Source: Psychroserpens luteus (GTDB lineage: Bacteria > Bacteroidota > Bacteroidia > Flavobacteriales > Flavobacteriaceae). Taken from it: a DNA stretch of 64,000 bases. The stretch covers positions 62,001 to 126,000 of the forward strand of contig NZ_JADILU010000004.1 in the NCBI RefSeq assembly GCF_015319355.1. The letters are read 5' to 3'. The translations under genes were made by a program, and so were the position numbers. Under the pieces are notes generated by a model. That model was not told where the DNA came from. It ran no database searches and was given only the letters and a program-made list of their open reading frames with translations. Positions 31,357 to 42,851 of this stretch are shown piece by piece. Numbering within the stretch: the stretch's first letter is position 1; the number at the start of each line of letters is the position of its first letter.

Positions 31357-33402
31357 TTATTCTGGGTATTCAATTCTTAGGTGAAATATGTTCGCCAGCT
31401 TAGCTTTTAAGACTTTCTTTATAGACTGTATCTCTTTAAAAGTAATATTAGCGTTCAAAAACTGACCATCTTCCATTTGCTTATCTATAATAGATTCTAC
31501 AAATTTATCAATCTTAGTAGATGTAGGCTCTTTTAAACTTTTAGATGCTGCTTCTACACTATCACACATCATCAATATAGCTGTTTCTTTACTATATGGT
31601 TGTGGTCCTGGATATCTAAAATCTTCTTGCTTAGTTTCCTCGTTTAAATCTTTTTCCTTCCTATAGAAGTAATAAACCAAACTTGTACCATGATGAGTTC
31701 TTATAAAATCAATCACTCGATCTGGTAAATTATTTTTCTTAGCAATCTCAATACCATCCAAAACATGGTCAATGATAATTTTAGTACTCTCACGTGGCGA
31801 CAACTCATCATGAGGATTTATTCCGGTGGCTTGGTTCTCTGTAAAATAAGTTGGATTTTTCATTTTCCCAATATCATGATATAAAGCTCCCACTCTAATT
31901 AACATAGCATTTGCTCCAACTTCATTTGCTGACGCTTCTGCTAAATTAGCGACATTGAGCGAATGATGAAATGTTCCTGGTGCCTTATTAGATAATTCTT
32001 TTAAAAGCTTTGTATTGGTGTCTGAAAGTTCTAATAAGGATACATCTGAAACCAAACCAAACAGTTTCTCATAAATATAGATAAGTGGCTGAACAAATAA
32101 TGTAGCAAGTCCACATATTACAAACAAACCAAATGTAGAAGGATCTATGCTTGTTATATTACCTTCTTGTATTACGAAAAAAGCAAAATACGCAATAATG
32201 TATATAAGTGTGATTTGACCTACGGAAATAAATAAATTTGCACGTTTATATAATTCGGAAACTGTTAATATAGTGACAATACCAGCTATAATTTGAAGAA
32301 ACATATACTCATAACTATTAGGCACAATAAAGCCTAACAATAATACTGTGAGTACATGAGCAAATAATCCCAATCGTGCATCAAAAAATGCTTTCAAAAC
32401 CAATGGTAGAATACATAATGGTACTACATAAACATATTTTGAATTATAATTAATGACTAATGTTGTCAATAGAATCATTAATAAAATATTGAAAAAGATA
32501 AAGGTCACTTTAGTGTTATCTAGAAAGACTTCCATTCTATATTTCCGAAGAAATAATAAAAGCATCAATAATGTCAAGGCTACGAGTAAAGAATAGGCGA
32601 AAATGATTAAATTATAATTTGAGTCATTCCAAACTTGAGATTCATATTCGGTTTCAAGTGATGTTAAAACATCGTATTTATTGCCTTCTACAATCTCTCC
32701 TTTAGAAATAATGAGTGTTCCTTTTTCAATACTACCTCTAACACTTGATATAGCCTCAAGTTTTTCATCTAAAGCATTCTGCGTCAATGATGAGTTAAGT
32801 TTTAAATTAGGCTTAATAACATCAAAAAAGAGAGAGACAAATGTTGCATCATATTTGGATAATCCATTAGCACTCAACTCATTTTCAATGATGCTTCTAA
32901 ATCCATCTAACTTAGTTAGATTAGAGAATTGAGTTTCTCCATCTTGGGTTTGCCCATCTACTAAAATGACGTTTTTACTTTCAGAATATTCGTAGTCTTC
33001 ATCTAAAACTCCAAATTCATAAATAGAATTGATTGTGGTTTGACCTACTTTAAATAAATTTCGATTTTTATTAATTACACTGTCTGCAAATGACGTTTTA
33101 AATTTTTCTGAATAGGCATCTAAAATACTAGATTTTATAGATTTATCAATATCAAAATATACTGCACTTCGATCTGAAGCCTCATTTTTTTCTTGATCAA
33201 TTTCTTTAGAAGATTTTTTTATTGCAAAATCAAAAGGCGCAAGAAGACTTTCTGATTGCCAAGGTTTTCCTTTATCAAAATCGTATCTAAATTTTCCGCT
33301 CTTCGGAAATAAATAAACGATCAAAAAAGTCGTACTTAAAAACAAAAGCACTTTATACAAAAGCGCATGATTACGATACCATTTATTAATTATATCATTC
33401 AT
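31357..33402 (-). CDS. 7TM-HD family phosphohydrolase (PgpH-like)
   Basis: The start is placed at MNDIINKWYRN (33402), the usual N-terminus, although the frame extends 11 codons upstream. The 681-residue protein has one TM near 20-40 and an extracytoplasmic 7TMR-HDED domain (about 45-265). Seven TM helices follow at about 275-470. The cytoplasmic HD domain has 'APGTFHHSLNVANLAEASA' (His pair), 'GALYHDIGKMKNPTYF' (HD), 'DHVLDGIEIAKKNNLPDRVI', 'FIRTHHG' and 'CDSVEAASKSL'. PgpH homologues hydrolyse c-di-AMP in Firmicutes. The same substrate is plausible here but unproven. Confidence 0.9.
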   Translation of the reverse strand: MNDIINKWYRNHALLYKVLLFLSTTFLIVYLFPKSGKFRYDFDKGKPWQSESLLAPFDFAIKKSSKEIDQEKNEASDRSAVYFDIDKSIKSSILDAYSEKFKTSFADSVINKNRNLFKVGQTTINSIYEFGVLDEDYEYSESKNVILVDGQTQDGETQFSNLTKLDGFRSIIENELSANGLSKYDATFVSLFFDVIKPNLKLNSSLTQNALDEKLEAISSVRGSIEKGTLIISKGEIVEGNKYDVLTSLETEYESQVWNDSNYNLIIFAYSLLVALTLLMLLLFLRKYRMEVFLDNTKVTFIFFNILLMILLTTLVINYNSKYVYVVPLCILPLVLKAFFDARLGLFAHVLTVLLLGFIVPNSYEYMFLQIIAGIVTILTVSELYKRANLFISVGQITLIYIIAYFAFFVIQEGNITSIDPSTFGLFVICGLATLFVQPLIYIYEKLFGLVSDVSLLELSDTNTKLLKELSNKAPGTFHHSLNVANLAEASANEVGANAMLIRVGALYHDIGKMKNPTYFTENQATGINPHDELSPRESTKIIIDHVLDGIEIAKKNNLPDRVIDFIRTHHGTSLVYYFYRKEKDLNEETKQEDFRYPGPQPYSKETAILMMCDSVEAASKSLKEPTSTKIDKFVESIIDKQMEDGQFLNANITFKEIQSIKKVLKAKLANIFHLRIEYPE

Positions 33403-33465
33403 TTTAAAAAAATTTAAGCACTTCAAATAAATCAAAAACGCTTTTGAACTGAGTGCTTAGACTTT

Positions 33466-33473
33466 CAAAAGTA
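33466..33473 (-). promoter_or_regulatory. Candidate -7 box of the 7TM-HD gene
   Basis: The minus strand reads TACTTTTG, 63 bases before the start at 33402. Confidence 0.35.
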
Positions 33474-33566
33474 AGAAAATATAATAGAACTCATGTAATT
33501 GTATCTAAGCCTCTATTTAATTAAAAAATGATTAATTTTGCAATAAGAAAACAAAACAAAATCAAA

Positions 33567-34745
33567 ATGAGTAGAGAGGTCGTTATCGTATCAACTGCAA
33601 GAACTCCAATTGGAAGTTTTTTAGGAGCATTATCAACTATTCCTGCACCAAAATTAGGAGCTATAGCAATTAAAGGTGCATTGGATAAAATAAATCTTAA
33701 ACCAGAATTGGTTGAAGAAGTTTTAATGGGAAATGTTGTACAAGCTGGAACTGGTCAAGCTCCTGCAAGACAGGCAGCAATTTACGCTGGCATTCCTGAT
33801 ACTGTTCCTTGTACTACTATTAATAAAGTTTGTGCTTCAGGTATGAAAGCTGTTATGCAAGCTGCTCAATCTATTGCTCTTGGTGATACAGATATAGTTG
33901 TCGCTGGTGGAATGGAAAACATGAGTTTGATTCCACATTATCTTCATGCGAGAACTGGTACTAAATTTGGACCTACAACTTTAGTTGATGGTATGCAAAA
34001 AGATGGATTAGTTGATGCTTATGATGAAAATGCAATGGGTGTTTGCGCAGATGATTGTGCAAAAGAATATAAATTTTCTAGAGAAGATCAAGATGCTTAT
34101 GCAATTCAATCTTATAATCGCTCGTCTGCAGCTTGGGAAGCTGGTAAATTTAATAATGAAGTCGTACCCGTAGAAGTACCTCAGCGTCGTGGAGAGCCAA
34201 TTATAGTTGTTAAAGATGAAGAATACAGTAATGTAAGAATGGATAAAATCCCTACATTAAGACCTGCATTTACAAAAGATGGTACTGTAACTGCTGCAAA
34301 TGCATCTACTATAAATGATGGTGCTGGCGCAATGGTTTTAATGAGTAAAGAAAAGGCTGAAGAATTAGGTTTAACTCCTTTAGCTACAATAAAAAGTTAT
34401 GCTGACGCTGCTCAAGAACCAAAATGGTTTACTACATCACCTTCTAAAGCATTACCAAAAGCTTTGGATAAAGCTGGAATGACTATAAGTGATGTTGATT
34501 TTTTTGAATTTAATGAAGCTTTTGCTGTAGTTGGTTTAGCTAATATGAAAATTTTAGGTTTAAACGATAGCAATGTCAATGTAAATGGTGGCGCAGTTTC
34601 TTTAGGTCACCCATTAGGTTGTTCTGGAGTAAGAATTATCATTACCTTATTAAGTGTTTTACAACAAAACGATGCCAAAATTGGTGCTGCTACTATTTGC
34701 AATGGTGGTGGTGGAGCTTCTGCAATTGTAATAGAACGTAATTAA
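33567..34745 (+). CDS. Acetyl-CoA C-acyltransferase (thiolase)
   Basis: The start is placed at MSREVVIVSTARTPIGSF (33567). The upstream 13 codons overlap a TAATTTTG promoter box (33533-33540). The 392-residue thiolase has the acyl-enzyme Cys in 'NKVCASGMKAVM' (about 88), 'EFNEAFAVVGLANMKILG', the His in 'GGAVSLGHPLGCSGVRI' (about 348) and the second Cys in 'ATICNGGGGASAIVIE' (about 378). It catalyses reversible condensation or thiolysis of acyl-CoAs, in beta-oxidation or acetoacetyl-CoA synthesis. Wording is closest to acetyl-CoA acetyltransferase. The NlpC/P60 gene follows after nine bases. Confidence 0.94.
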   Translation: MSREVVIVSTARTPIGSFLGALSTIPAPKLGAIAIKGALDKINLKPELVEEVLMGNVVQAGTGQAPARQAAIYAGIPDTVPCTTINKVCASGMKAVMQAAQSIALGDTDIVVAGGMENMSLIPHYLHARTGTKFGPTTLVDGMQKDGLVDAYDENAMGVCADDCAKEYKFSREDQDAYAIQSYNRSSAAWEAGKFNNEVVPVEVPQRRGEPIIVVKDEEYSNVRMDKIPTLRPAFTKDGTVTAANASTINDGAGAMVLMSKEKAEELGLTPLATIKSYADAAQEPKWFTTSPSKALPKALDKAGMTISDVDFFEFNEAFAVVGLANMKILGLNDSNVNVNGGAVSLGHPLGCSGVRIIITLLSVLQQNDAKIGAATICNGGGGASAIVIERN

Positions 34746-34754
34746 TATATTTTA

Positions 34755-35504
34755 ATGCAATACGGAATTTGTAATCTGAGCATTGTACCTCTTAGAATTG
34801 AACCCAGTGATCCAACTGAGCTTGTTTCTCAAGTGCTTTATGGTGAAATCTTCAAAGTGTTAGAACAGCGTAAAGCATGGAGTAAAATTCGATTAGCTTT
34901 TGACAAATATGAAGGCTGGATAGACAATAAGCAATATCTAGAAATCACTGAAGAAGATTACAAAAATATAAAAAGTCAAAATCACAAATTATCTTTAGAC
35001 TTGATTGAATACGTTCAAGATAAAGATAATAAGTTATATACAATTCCTATTGGTTCTTCCTTAAATGGATTAGAATTGTTGGATCATACTTTTGATGGTA
35101 GTTATACTACTTTAAAACAAGATAAAGGAAACCTGATAACAACAGCTTTCACCTATCTCAATGCACCATATCTTTGGGGAGGAAAAACTCCTTTTGGTAT
35201 AGATTGCTCTGGTTTTACACAAATGGTCTATAAATTAAATGGCTATGCTATTTTAAGAGACGCTTCTCAACAAGCTACTCAAGGACAAGCATTAAGTTTT
35301 ATTGAAGAAAGTGAGCCTGGAGATTTAGCTTTTTTTGATAACCAAGATGGACAAATTGTGCATGTCGGGATTATTATGGAAGACAACTATATTATTCATG
35401 CTCATGGAAAAGTAAGAATAGACAGACTAGATCACTCAGGGATTTATAATGTAGATAGACAAATTCACACGCATAAACTAAGGGTCATAAAAAAAATTAT
35501 ATAA
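34755..35504 (+). CDS. C40 (NlpC/P60) cell-wall hydrolase with SH3-like domains
   Basis: The 249-residue protein has two bacterial SH3-like regions (about 1-60 'IVPLRIEPSDPTELVSQVLYG', and about 75-110), then an NlpC/P60 domain. The catalytic Cys lies in 'FGIDCSGFTQMVYKL' (about 152), His in 'IVHVGIIM' (about 201) and the polar third residue in 'IIHAHGKVR' (His about 213). Such enzymes cleave gamma-D-Glu-diaminoacid bonds of peptidoglycan peptides. No signal peptide is seen, as in related Bacteroidota proteins that act on recycled muropeptides. It is probably co-transcribed with the thiolase. Confidence 0.92.
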   Translation: MQYGICNLSIVPLRIEPSDPTELVSQVLYGEIFKVLEQRKAWSKIRLAFDKYEGWIDNKQYLEITEEDYKNIKSQNHKLSLDLIEYVQDKDNKLYTIPIGSSLNGLELLDHTFDGSYTTLKQDKGNLITTAFTYLNAPYLWGGKTPFGIDCSGFTQMVYKLNGYAILRDASQQATQGQALSFIEESEPGDLAFFDNQDGQIVHVGIIMEDNYIIHAHGKVRIDRLDHSGIYNVDRQIHTHKLRVIKKII

Positions 35505-35540
35505 AAAAAAGCGATTAGAAATTCTAATCGCTTTTTTTAT
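35503..35540. terminator. Bidirectional terminator
   Basis: AAAAAAGCGATTAGAA pairs with TTCTAATCGCTTTTTT between the convergent NlpC/P60 and TPR genes. Confidence 0.93.
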
Positions 35541-35555
35541 ATCAATTACAGAACT

Positions 35556-36830
35556 TTAATTTCCTGCTTCAAGTTCTTCAATTTTAGCTTTCATAGCTTT
35601 GTACTTATCAGTTTGACCACTACCTCTGTATATATTCATTAAGGTTTGTGCTGCTTGAATATCTTTTGGCTTCAACCTTAGCGTAGTCTCTAGATATGGT
35701 ATAGCAGACTCAAATATCGTAGTCCTTTTAGCTCTTAATTCATCATAGCGTTTATTATCTGCACTTGAATTTCCAAGAGAATTCATTTCTTCAACTATAG
35801 CTCCTTCTTCAGCTAAAATTAAAACAGCCATATTATTATAAGCATCTGTATATGATGGATCTAATGCGATTGCTTTTTCATAGTACTTCATTGCAGCTTC
35901 TTTTTCGCCAGCTTCTGCAGCAATAACTCCTAAGTTATATTGTAATTCAGGATTATCAGGATCTTTTAAAGTAGCCTCTTTCATTAATTCTGTAAAACGC
36001 TCTTTATTACCCATTTTCAATTGAACATTAGCTTCAGAAATCAATAATCCTAAATCATCAGGATTTTGTTCTCTAGCTAACTTCATTGCTCCAATAGCTT
36101 TTTCATTATCACCATTACTTAAGTGAATTAATGCTATATTTTTAACTATCTCTGCAGACTTAGATTCTGTTTTCTTATCTTTTGGTGCTGTATGCGTTCC
36201 TGCTCTTACAGATAAGTCTCTTAATGATTTATTATCAAAAGTCTCAACCTCTCCAGACTCATTATTAACAGCATTGTATTCTTTCCCGATACCTGTAAAA
36301 CCTAGATCTCTAAGTTCTTCATAGTATTTAAGTGACGTATTATAATCTTGACCTGTCACTGCTGTAGATGCAGCATAGTATAAGTATAATGTATCTTTAG
36401 GAGACATACGGTAAGCTTTATTAAAACCTGCAGATGATGCAGTGTAATCTTTACTTTGTAAAGCTGCATTAGCTTTAGTTAGAAAGTTATTAAGCATTTG
36501 AGACTTTAAGTCATTAATAGTTGAACCATATTTACCTTTAGTAGATCCTTCAACTTTTTGCACCATATTGAAACTTTCAATGGCTTCATCCATATCTGAA
36601 TTTGAACCTGTACCATTAGCATATAATGCTTGACCCTTTAGGAAATAAAATTTAGCTTTTAATTTGTCATCTGCATTAGTTATTAGTGATTCTGCAGATT
36701 GAATTGCTGATTTTGCATCTGCAAAATTACCTGATTTAATTGCCTTCTCAGCTGTTTTAAGCTCGCTCTTTTGTGCAAAAGAAAGCGTACTTACTAACAG
36801 TGCGATTGCAACAATAAATTGTTTTTTCAT
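35556..36830 (-). CDS. Exported tetratricopeptide-repeat protein
   Basis: The 424-residue protein has a signal peptide (MKKQFIVAIALLVSTLSFAQ). TPR units appear at about 21-75 ('SELKTAEKAIKSGNFADAKSA'), 120-165 and 225-330 ('ALIHLSNGDNEKAIGAMKLA', 'LQYNLGVIAAEAGEKEAAMK', 'YYEKAIALDPSYTDAYNNMA'), and again near the C-terminus. It lies 27 bases after gyrA on the same strand, an arrangement I recall as common in Flavobacteriaceae. It is a periplasmic scaffold of unknown partner, probably co-transcribed with gyrA. Confidence 0.87.
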   Translation of the reverse strand: MKKQFIVAIALLVSTLSFAQKSELKTAEKAIKSGNFADAKSAIQSAESLITNADDKLKAKFYFLKGQALYANGTGSNSDMDEAIESFNMVQKVEGSTKGKYGSTINDLKSQMLNNFLTKANAALQSKDYTASSAGFNKAYRMSPKDTLYLYYAASTAVTGQDYNTSLKYYEELRDLGFTGIGKEYNAVNNESGEVETFDNKSLRDLSVRAGTHTAPKDKKTESKSAEIVKNIALIHLSNGDNEKAIGAMKLAREQNPDDLGLLISEANVQLKMGNKERFTELMKEATLKDPDNPELQYNLGVIAAEAGEKEAAMKYYEKAIALDPSYTDAYNNMAVLILAEEGAIVEEMNSLGNSSADNKRYDELRAKRTTIFESAIPYLETTLRLKPKDIQAAQTLMNIYRGSGQTDKYKAMKAKIEELEAGN

Positions 36831-36857
36831 TATTAGTTATTTTTAGTATTAATATAT

Positions 36858-39407
36858 TTATTCTTCTTCGTTAGAATCAAGAGTTATGCCATTTTCATCA
36901 ACATCTTGATTATCAATATTCTCATCATCAGATTCCTCTTCTTCGTCTTCTTTCATGACCTTAGCAACTGCTGCGATAGAATCACTTCCTTTCAAATTAA
37001 TGAGTTTTACACCTTGTGTTGCTCTACCCATAACACGTAGATCTGCAACTGCCATCCTAATAGCTATACCAGATTTATTAATGATCATTAAATCATCTTC
37101 ATCTGTTACTGTTTTAATAGCAACTAAGTGACCTGTTTTTTCTGTAACAGAAATGGTCTTCACTCCTTTTCCTCCACGGTTGGTGATTCTATAAATAGCT
37201 TCTCCATCTTCTGGATCATCGATATAGCTTCGTTTTCCGTAGCCTTTTTCAGAAACAACTAAAACAGATTCTTCTTGAGGGTTCTCAATAGCTATCATAC
37301 CAATAACTTCATCTTTATCATTAGATAAACGAATTCCTCTTACACCAGAAGCATTCCTACCCATTGGTCTAGTTTTCTCTTCTTCAAATCTAATTGCTTT
37401 ACCAGATTTTAATGCTAGCATCACTTGACTATTACCTGTCGTTAGTTTTGCTTCTAGTAATTCATCATCCTCTTTGATTGTAATAGCATTAATACCATTA
37501 GTACGAGGTCTAGAATATTGTTCTAAAGATGTTTTCTTAACCTGACCTTTTTTAGTAGCCATAATCACATAATGACTATTGATATAGTCTTCATCTTTTA
37601 AATCTTGAGTACAGATAAAAGCCATGACTTTATCATCTTGCTCAATATTTATTAAGTTTTGAATTGCTCTACCTTTTGAAGTCTTACTTCCTTCTGGAAT
37701 TTCATAAACACGCATCCAGAAACATTTTCCCTTCTGTGTGAAGAACAACATATATTGATGGTTTGTACCAACAAATAGGTGTTCTAAGAAATCCTCATTA
37801 CGAGTTGTTGATGCTTTTTGACCAACACCTCCTCTATTTTGAGTTTTATATTCTGTAAGTGATGTTCTTTTAATGTAACCTGCGTGAGAAATAGTAATTA
37901 CCACTTGCTCATCAGGAATCATATCTTCGATACTTAAATCACCACCAGCATATTCTATTACAGATCGACGTTCATCACCATACTTATCTTTAATGACTAA
38001 AAGTTCTTCTTTGATAATTTCATAACGACGATCTACTTTATCGAGAATATCTTTTAAATCCTCTATAGTTTTCATCAACTCGTCATACTCATTACGAAGC
38101 TTGTCTTGTTCTAAACCTGTAAGTTGACGTAATCGCATTTCTACGATTGCTTTTGCTTGTATTTCTGAAAGTTCAAAACGCTCAATTAATTTAGCTCTTG
38201 CTTCATCTGCATTTGAAGATGCACGAATAATTGCAATAACCTCATCAATATTATCTGAAGCTATGATTAAACCTTCTAAGATATGTGCTCTTTCTTCCGC
38301 TTTGCGTAATTCGTATTTTGTACGTCTTACAATAACTTCATGTCTATGCTCAACGAAATAATGAATCATTTCTTTAAGATTCAATAATTGAGGACGACCT
38401 TTTACTAATGCAATATTATTGACACTAAAAGAAGATTGTAATGCTGTATATTTATACAACATGTTTAAAACGATATTAGGAATTGCATCACGCTTTAAAA
38501 CGTAAACAATACGCATCCCGTTTCTGTCAGATTCATCTCTAATGAGAGAAATACCATCTATCTTTTTATCGTTAACTAAGTCGGCAGTTTTTTTAATCAT
38601 GTCTGCCTTGTTAACTTGATAAGGAATTTCAGTAACAACAATACTTTCTCTTCCTTGTACTTCTTCTATTCTCGCTTTTCCACGAATGACAATTCGTCCA
38701 CGACCAGTTTTAAAAGCTTCACGGACACCATCATAACCATATATTGTTCCTCCTGTTGGAAAATCTGGAGCCTTAATATGTTGAATTAATTCATCAATTT
38801 CGATGTCGTTGTTCTCAATGTATGCAATAGTACCATCAATAACTTCAGATAAATTATGTGGAGGCATATTCGTTGCCATACCTACTGCAATACCAGAAGC
38901 TCCATTGATTAACAATCCTGGAACTCTCGTTGGAAGCACTGTTGGCTCCTGTAGCGTATCATCAAAATTTAATTTATGATCTACTGTTTCTTTATCAATA
39001 TCTGCCAACATTTCTTCAGATATCTTCTTCATTCTAGCTTCAGTATAACGCATTGCTGCAGGACTGTCACCATCAATAGAACCAAAGTTTCCTTGACCAT
39101 CAACGAGCATATAACGTAAACTCCATTCTTGAGCCATACGAACCATGGCATCATAAACAGATGTATCACCATGTGGATGGTACTTACCTAGAACCTCACC
39201 AACAATTCTTGCTGATTTTTTATGAGCAGTATTTGACCTAACACCAAGTTCATGCATACCATAAAGTACACGTCTGTGAACTGGTTTTAAACCATCTCTC
39301 ACATCTGGTAATGCACGTGACACAATGACCGACATTGAATAATCAATGTACGCAGATTTCATTTCATCCTCAATGTTGATAGGGATCAATTTCTCTCCTT
39401 CTTCCAT
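36858..39407 (-). CDS. gyrA: DNA gyrase subunit A
   Basis: The 849-residue protein has the winged-helix/tower domain with '[20 protein letters not shown]', '[13 protein letters not shown]' and the quinolone-region '[21 protein letters not shown]' (about 78-98). The catalytic Tyr lies in '[10 protein letters not shown]' (about 121). The C-terminal beta-pinwheel (about 510-800) includes a GyrA-box-like '[10 protein letters not shown]'. An acidic tail ends the protein ('[15 protein letters not shown]'). It introduces negative supercoils with GyrB. Wild-type-looking Ser and Asp/Glu positions are not judged here. It is divergent from clpC. Confidence 0.97.
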   Translation of the reverse strand: MEEGEKLIPINIEDEMKSAYIDYSMSVIVSRALPDVRDGLKPVHRRVLYGMHELGVRSNTAHKKSARIVGEVLGKYHPHGDTSVYDAMVRMAQEWSLRYMLVDGQGNFGSIDGDSPAAMRYTEARMKKISEEMLADIDKETVDHKLNFDDTLQEPTVLPTRVPGLLINGASGIAVGMATNMPPHNLSEVIDGTIAYIENNDIEIDELIQHIKAPDFPTGGTIYGYDGVREAFKTGRGRIVIRGKARIEEVQGRESIVVTEIPYQVNKADMIKKTADLVNDKKIDGISLIRDESDRNGMRIVYVLKRDAIPNIVLNMLYKYTALQSSFSVNNIALVKGRPQLLNLKEMIHYFVEHRHEVIVRRTKYELRKAEERAHILEGLIIASDNIDEVIAIIRASSNADEARAKLIERFELSEIQAKAIVEMRLRQLTGLEQDKLRNEYDELMKTIEDLKDILDKVDRRYEIIKEELLVIKDKYGDERRSVIEYAGGDLSIEDMIPDEQVVITISHAGYIKRTSLTEYKTQNRGGVGQKASTTRNEDFLEHLFVGTNHQYMLFFTQKGKCFWMRVYEIPEGSKTSKGRAIQNLINIEQDDKVMAFICTQDLKDEDYINSHYVIMATKKGQVKKTSLEQYSRPRTNGINAITIKEDDELLEAKLTTGNSQVMLALKSGKAIRFEEEKTRPMGRNASGVRGIRLSNDKDEVIGMIAIENPQEESVLVVSEKGYGKRSYIDDPEDGEAIYRITNRGGKGVKTISVTEKTGHLVAIKTVTDEDDLMIINKSGIAIRMAVADLRVMGRATQGVKLINLKGSDSIAAVAKVMKEDEEEESDDENIDNQDVDENGITLDSNEEE

Positions 39408-39665
39408 ATATTATATAAATTAGATTTTTTGTAGGTTTTCAAATCAGGCTAAGATAAGGATTTCCGTAGTGTTTAAGCGCGTTATCTATTCTAAATTTAG
39501 AACTATTTATTAACAAATTTCATGTAAACTTTTAATAAGTCTTTTGTTAAAAACTTTGAATTTGTAAAGTTTTTTTACTCTATTAGTAGCAGACCTTTAT
39601 TTAAGGTATAGTTTTTGCCTTTTTATAGGTAGATTTTATTATTTTTAATGCAGAAAGAGATTACT

Positions 39666-42215
39666 ATGGATGACAATTTTTCCCCAAGAGTTAAAGATGT
39701 AATTGCGTATAGCAAAGAAGAGGCATTGCGATTAGGTCACGATTTTATTGGTACTGAACATTTAATGTTAGGACTACTTCGTGATGGTAATGGTAAGGCT
39801 ATAGATATATTAAATGCGTTGGATGTTGACCTTAACCACTTAAGAAGAAAGGTTGAGATTTTAAGCCCTGCAAATCCTAATATAACTGTGTCTTCAAATG
39901 AAAAAAAGAATTTACATCTCACAAGACAAGCAGAACGTGCTTTAAAAACTACATTTTTAGAAGCTAAGTTATTTCAAAGCACGTCTATAAATACTGCACA
40001 TTTACTGTTGTGTATTTTAAGAAATGAAAATGACCCAACTACTAAACTTTTAAATAAGTTGAATATAGATTACGATAATGTAAAAGAACAATTCAAATTT
40101 ATGATTACAAACGATGATGATTATTTAGAGATTCCAAAGAGTGAGTCATTCTCAGATGATGAACCTAATCAAGAAGATGAAGCAAAAGAAAATCCTTTTG
40201 GACAATCCACTGGTAAATCAACAAAAAAATCTAAGACTCCTGTTTTAGATAACTTTGGAAGAGACCTCACTGTTATGGCAGAAGAGGGTAAACTCGATCC
40301 TGTTGTTGGACGAGAAAAAGAAATACAACGCGTCTCACAAATTTTGAGTCGTCGTAAAAAGAATAACCCTTTATTAATTGGTGAACCTGGAGTAGGTAAA
40401 TCTGCAATTGCTGAAGGTTTAGCTCTCAGAATTGTAAAACGTAAAGTATCCAGAATACTTTTCAATAAACGCGTAGTCACTTTAGACCTTGCTAGTTTAG
40501 TTGCTGGAACCAAATATCGCGGACAATTTGAAGAACGTATGAAAGCGGTTATGAATGAACTAGAGAAGAATGATGATATTATTCTTTTCATTGATGAAAT
40601 TCATACCATTGTTGGTGCAGGTGGAGCTACAGGAAGTTTAGATGCTTCAAACATGTTTAAACCAGCATTGGCTAGAGGAGAAATACAATGTATTGGAGCC
40701 ACTACATTAGATGAGTACAGACAATACATCGAGAAAGATGGTGCATTAGAGCGTCGTTTTCAAAAGGTAATTGTGGAGCCAACTACTGTAGAAGAAACTA
40801 TTGAGATTCTCAATAATATCAAAGGTAAATACGAGGAACATCACAATGTAGATTATACAGATGCTGCAATAGAAGCTTGTGTAAAACTTACCAATAGATA
40901 TATGACAGAGCGTTTTTTACCAGACAAAGCTATTGATGCTTTAGATGAAGCAGGTTCTCGTGTACATATTACAAACATTACTGTGCCTAAACAAATTCTT
41001 GAACTTGAAAAGAAATTAGAAGAAGTCAAGGAAACCAAAAATACGGTTGTTAAAAAACAAAAATACGAAGAAGCAGCTAAATTAAGAGATGATGAAAAAC
41101 GTCTTGAAAAAGAATTAGCAATTGCTCAAGAAAAATGGGAAGAAGAAACCAAACAACATAGAGAAATTGTATCTGAAGACAATGTAGCAGATGTCGTTTC
41201 TATGATGACTGGAATACCTGTAAATAGAATTGCTCAAACCGAAAGTAATAAATTAGCCGAATTACCAGAATTAATTAAAGGTAAAGTTATTGGTCAAGAT
41301 GAAGCTGTTGCTAAGGTCGTTAAAGCTATACAGCGTAATCGTGCTGGACTAAAAGATCCTAACAAGCCAATTGGCTCATTTATATTTTTAGGTCAAACAG
41401 GAGTTGGAAAAACACAATTAGCAAAAGTTTTAGCTCGTGAGTTATTTGATAGTGAAGATGCACTCATTAGAATTGACATGAGTGAATACATGGAGAAATT
41501 TGCGATCTCTAGATTAGTTGGAGCACCTCCAGGATATGTAGGTTATGAAGAAGGTGGACAATTAACAGAGAAAGTGCGTCGTAAACCATACGCAGTAATT
41601 CTTTTAGATGAAATTGAAAAAGCACATCCAGATGTCTTTAACATGTTATTACAAGTTTTAGATGATGGTTATTTGACAGATAGTTTAGGACGTAAAATTG
41701 ATTTTAGAAATACAATCATCATTATGACCTCTAATATTGGTGCTAGAAAACTTAAAGATTTTGGACAAGGTGTAGGTTTTGGTACATCTGCTAGATCTGC
41801 TCAAGCAAGTGATAATACGAGAAGCATTATTGAAAATGCACTTAAAAAAGCATTTGCTCCAGAGTTTTTGAATAGAATTGATGACGTTATGGTCTTTAAT
41901 GCTTTAGAAAGAGAAGACATCGATAAAATCATTGATATTGAACTAGCGCACCTCATGAAACGAATTAAAGATTTGGGGTATGAACTTAAGCTTACAAAAA
42001 AAGCTAAAGATTATATAGCCGAAAAAGGATTTGATAAAGAATATGGAGCAAGACCATTAAAAAGAGCTATTCAAAAGTATATTGAAGATGCACTTGCCGA
42101 AGAGATCATTAATTCTCAACTTCAAGAAGGAGATACTATACATATGGATTTAGACAGTAAATCAAATGAATTGACAATTAAAATTGTTAAGCCTGAAACT
42201 AAAACAGAATCTTAA
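39666..42215 (+). CDS. clpC: AAA+ unfoldase ClpC (ATP-dependent Clp protease ATP-binding subunit)
   Basis: The start at [13 protein letters not shown] (39666) is chosen over ATG 39648 because it is the conserved N-terminus. The 849-residue protein has a double Clp-N domain (about 1-145), NBD1 with Walker A 'GEPGVGKS' (about 240) and '[15 protein letters not shown]', a UVR-like coiled middle region ('[19 protein letters not shown]', about 465-490), and NBD2 with 'GQTGVGKT' (about 576) and '[20 protein letters not shown]'. A C-terminal D2-small domain ends it ('[15 protein letters not shown]'). It works with ClpP in protein quality control. No separate mcsB or ctsR is nearby. Confidence 0.96.
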   Translation: MDDNFSPRVKDVIAYSKEEALRLGHDFIGTEHLMLGLLRDGNGKAIDILNALDVDLNHLRRKVEILSPANPNITVSSNEKKNLHLTRQAERALKTTFLEAKLFQSTSINTAHLLLCILRNENDPTTKLLNKLNIDYDNVKEQFKFMITNDDDYLEIPKSESFSDDEPNQEDEAKENPFGQSTGKSTKKSKTPVLDNFGRDLTVMAEEGKLDPVVGREKEIQRVSQILSRRKKNNPLLIGEPGVGKSAIAEGLALRIVKRKVSRILFNKRVVTLDLASLVAGTKYRGQFEERMKAVMNELEKNDDIILFIDEIHTIVGAGGATGSLDASNMFKPALARGEIQCIGATTLDEYRQYIEKDGALERRFQKVIVEPTTVEETIEILNNIKGKYEEHHNVDYTDAAIEACVKLTNRYMTERFLPDKAIDALDEAGSRVHITNITVPKQILELEKKLEEVKETKNTVVKKQKYEEAAKLRDDEKRLEKELAIAQEKWEEETKQHREIVSEDNVADVVSMMTGIPVNRIAQTESNKLAELPELIKGKVIGQDEAVAKVVKAIQRNRAGLKDPNKPIGSFIFLGQTGVGKTQLAKVLARELFDSEDALIRIDMSEYMEKFAISRLVGAPPGYVGYEEGGQLTEKVRRKPYAVILLDEIEKAHPDVFNMLLQVLDDGYLTDSLGRKIDFRNTIIIMTSNIGARKLKDFGQGVGFGTSARSAQASDNTRSIIENALKKAFAPEFLNRIDDVMVFNALEREDIDKIIDIELAHLMKRIKDLGYELKLTKKAKDYIAEKGFDKEYGARPLKRAIQKYIEDALAEEIINSQLQEGDTIHMDLDSKSNELTIKIVKPETKTES

Positions 42216-42233
42216 ATAGTCACTTATAAAAAT

Positions 42234-42267
42234 AAAAAAGCCTCTTAATATTAAGAGGCTTTTTTTT
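42234..42267 (+). terminator. Terminator of clpC
   Basis: AAAAAAGCCTCTTAA pairs with TTAAGAGGCTTTTTT, followed by more T residues, 19 bases past the stop. Confidence 0.93.
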
Positions 42268-42300
42268 TGTTTCAAGGTTTTTAATGTTTAACTTTAGAAT

Positions 42301-42669
42301 ATGACAAATAGCATTACACTTGATTTTTGTGAAATTCATCTTTATGAACACTACATGATCGTTACTGTAAACGCAGGAGTCAACATGACTATGTATAACA
42401 ATACCACTCTAAAACAAGTTGCCGATGCGCATTTTAGAAACAAACCATTTGTCTATATCACACACAGAGTAAACTCTTACTCTGTAGATCCAGCAGTATA
42501 TAAAGAAACTTCAAAAATTAATAACCTCGTTGGGTTTTGTGTCGTTTCAAAAAATTACATGGCTAAGACTACTGCACAAATAGAAAAGCTGTTTTTAAAT
42601 AATAAGCCTTTTGAAATTTTTAATGATTTAGCTCAAGCTATAGAATGGGCAAATTCTGTAGCTAAATAA
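42301..42669 (+). CDS. Hypothetical protein, possibly STAS/SpoIIAA-like
   Basis: The 122-residue soluble protein shows alternating strands and helices ('FCEIHLYEHYMIVTVNAGVN', 'KPFVYITHRVNSYSVDPAVY', 'LVGFCVVSKNYMAKTTAQIE', 'PFEIFNDLAQAIEWANSV'). The ending 'F-x-x-x-x-x-A-x-x-W' is like SpoIIAA/STAS-like proteins that Flavobacteria carry in many copies. No phospho-acceptor Ser can be assigned. It is an orphan gene after the clpC terminator. Confidence 0.6.
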   Translation: MTNSITLDFCEIHLYEHYMIVTVNAGVNMTMYNNTTLKQVADAHFRNKPFVYITHRVNSYSVDPAVYKETSKINNLVGFCVVSKNYMAKTTAQIEKLFLNNKPFEIFNDLAQAIEWANSVAK

Positions 42670-42682
42670 ACTTTTCCTTGTC

Positions 42683-42707
42683 TCTTCGGTCCCGATAGTT
42701 ATCGGGA
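42683..42707. repeat. REP-like palindrome with TCTTCGGTCCC word
   Basis: TCTTCGGTCCC (42683-42693) runs into the perfect palindrome CCCGATA-GT-TATCGGG (42691-42706). The same 11-base word occurs at 61528-61538 in the thr operon. TCCCGAT...ATCGGGA palindromes are, from memory, frequent intergenic elements in Flavobacteriaceae. Confidence 0.55.
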
Positions 42708-42851
42708 TTAAAACTCACCACATTTTATAATTAATTCACTTGTATTGCCTATCTATTTCTATGTTTAATGCTGAAATAGGAATACTTCACTCCTATTCAT
42801 TTAAAGCATTATTTGTTAATGCAAAGCACATTTCCGTAGAAAAATAGGTAC

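Noticed and set aside
42683-42707. CCCGATA...TATCGGG palindrome as terminator of the 42301 gene
   Set aside because: It has no T-run on either strand and looks like a dispersed repeat instead.
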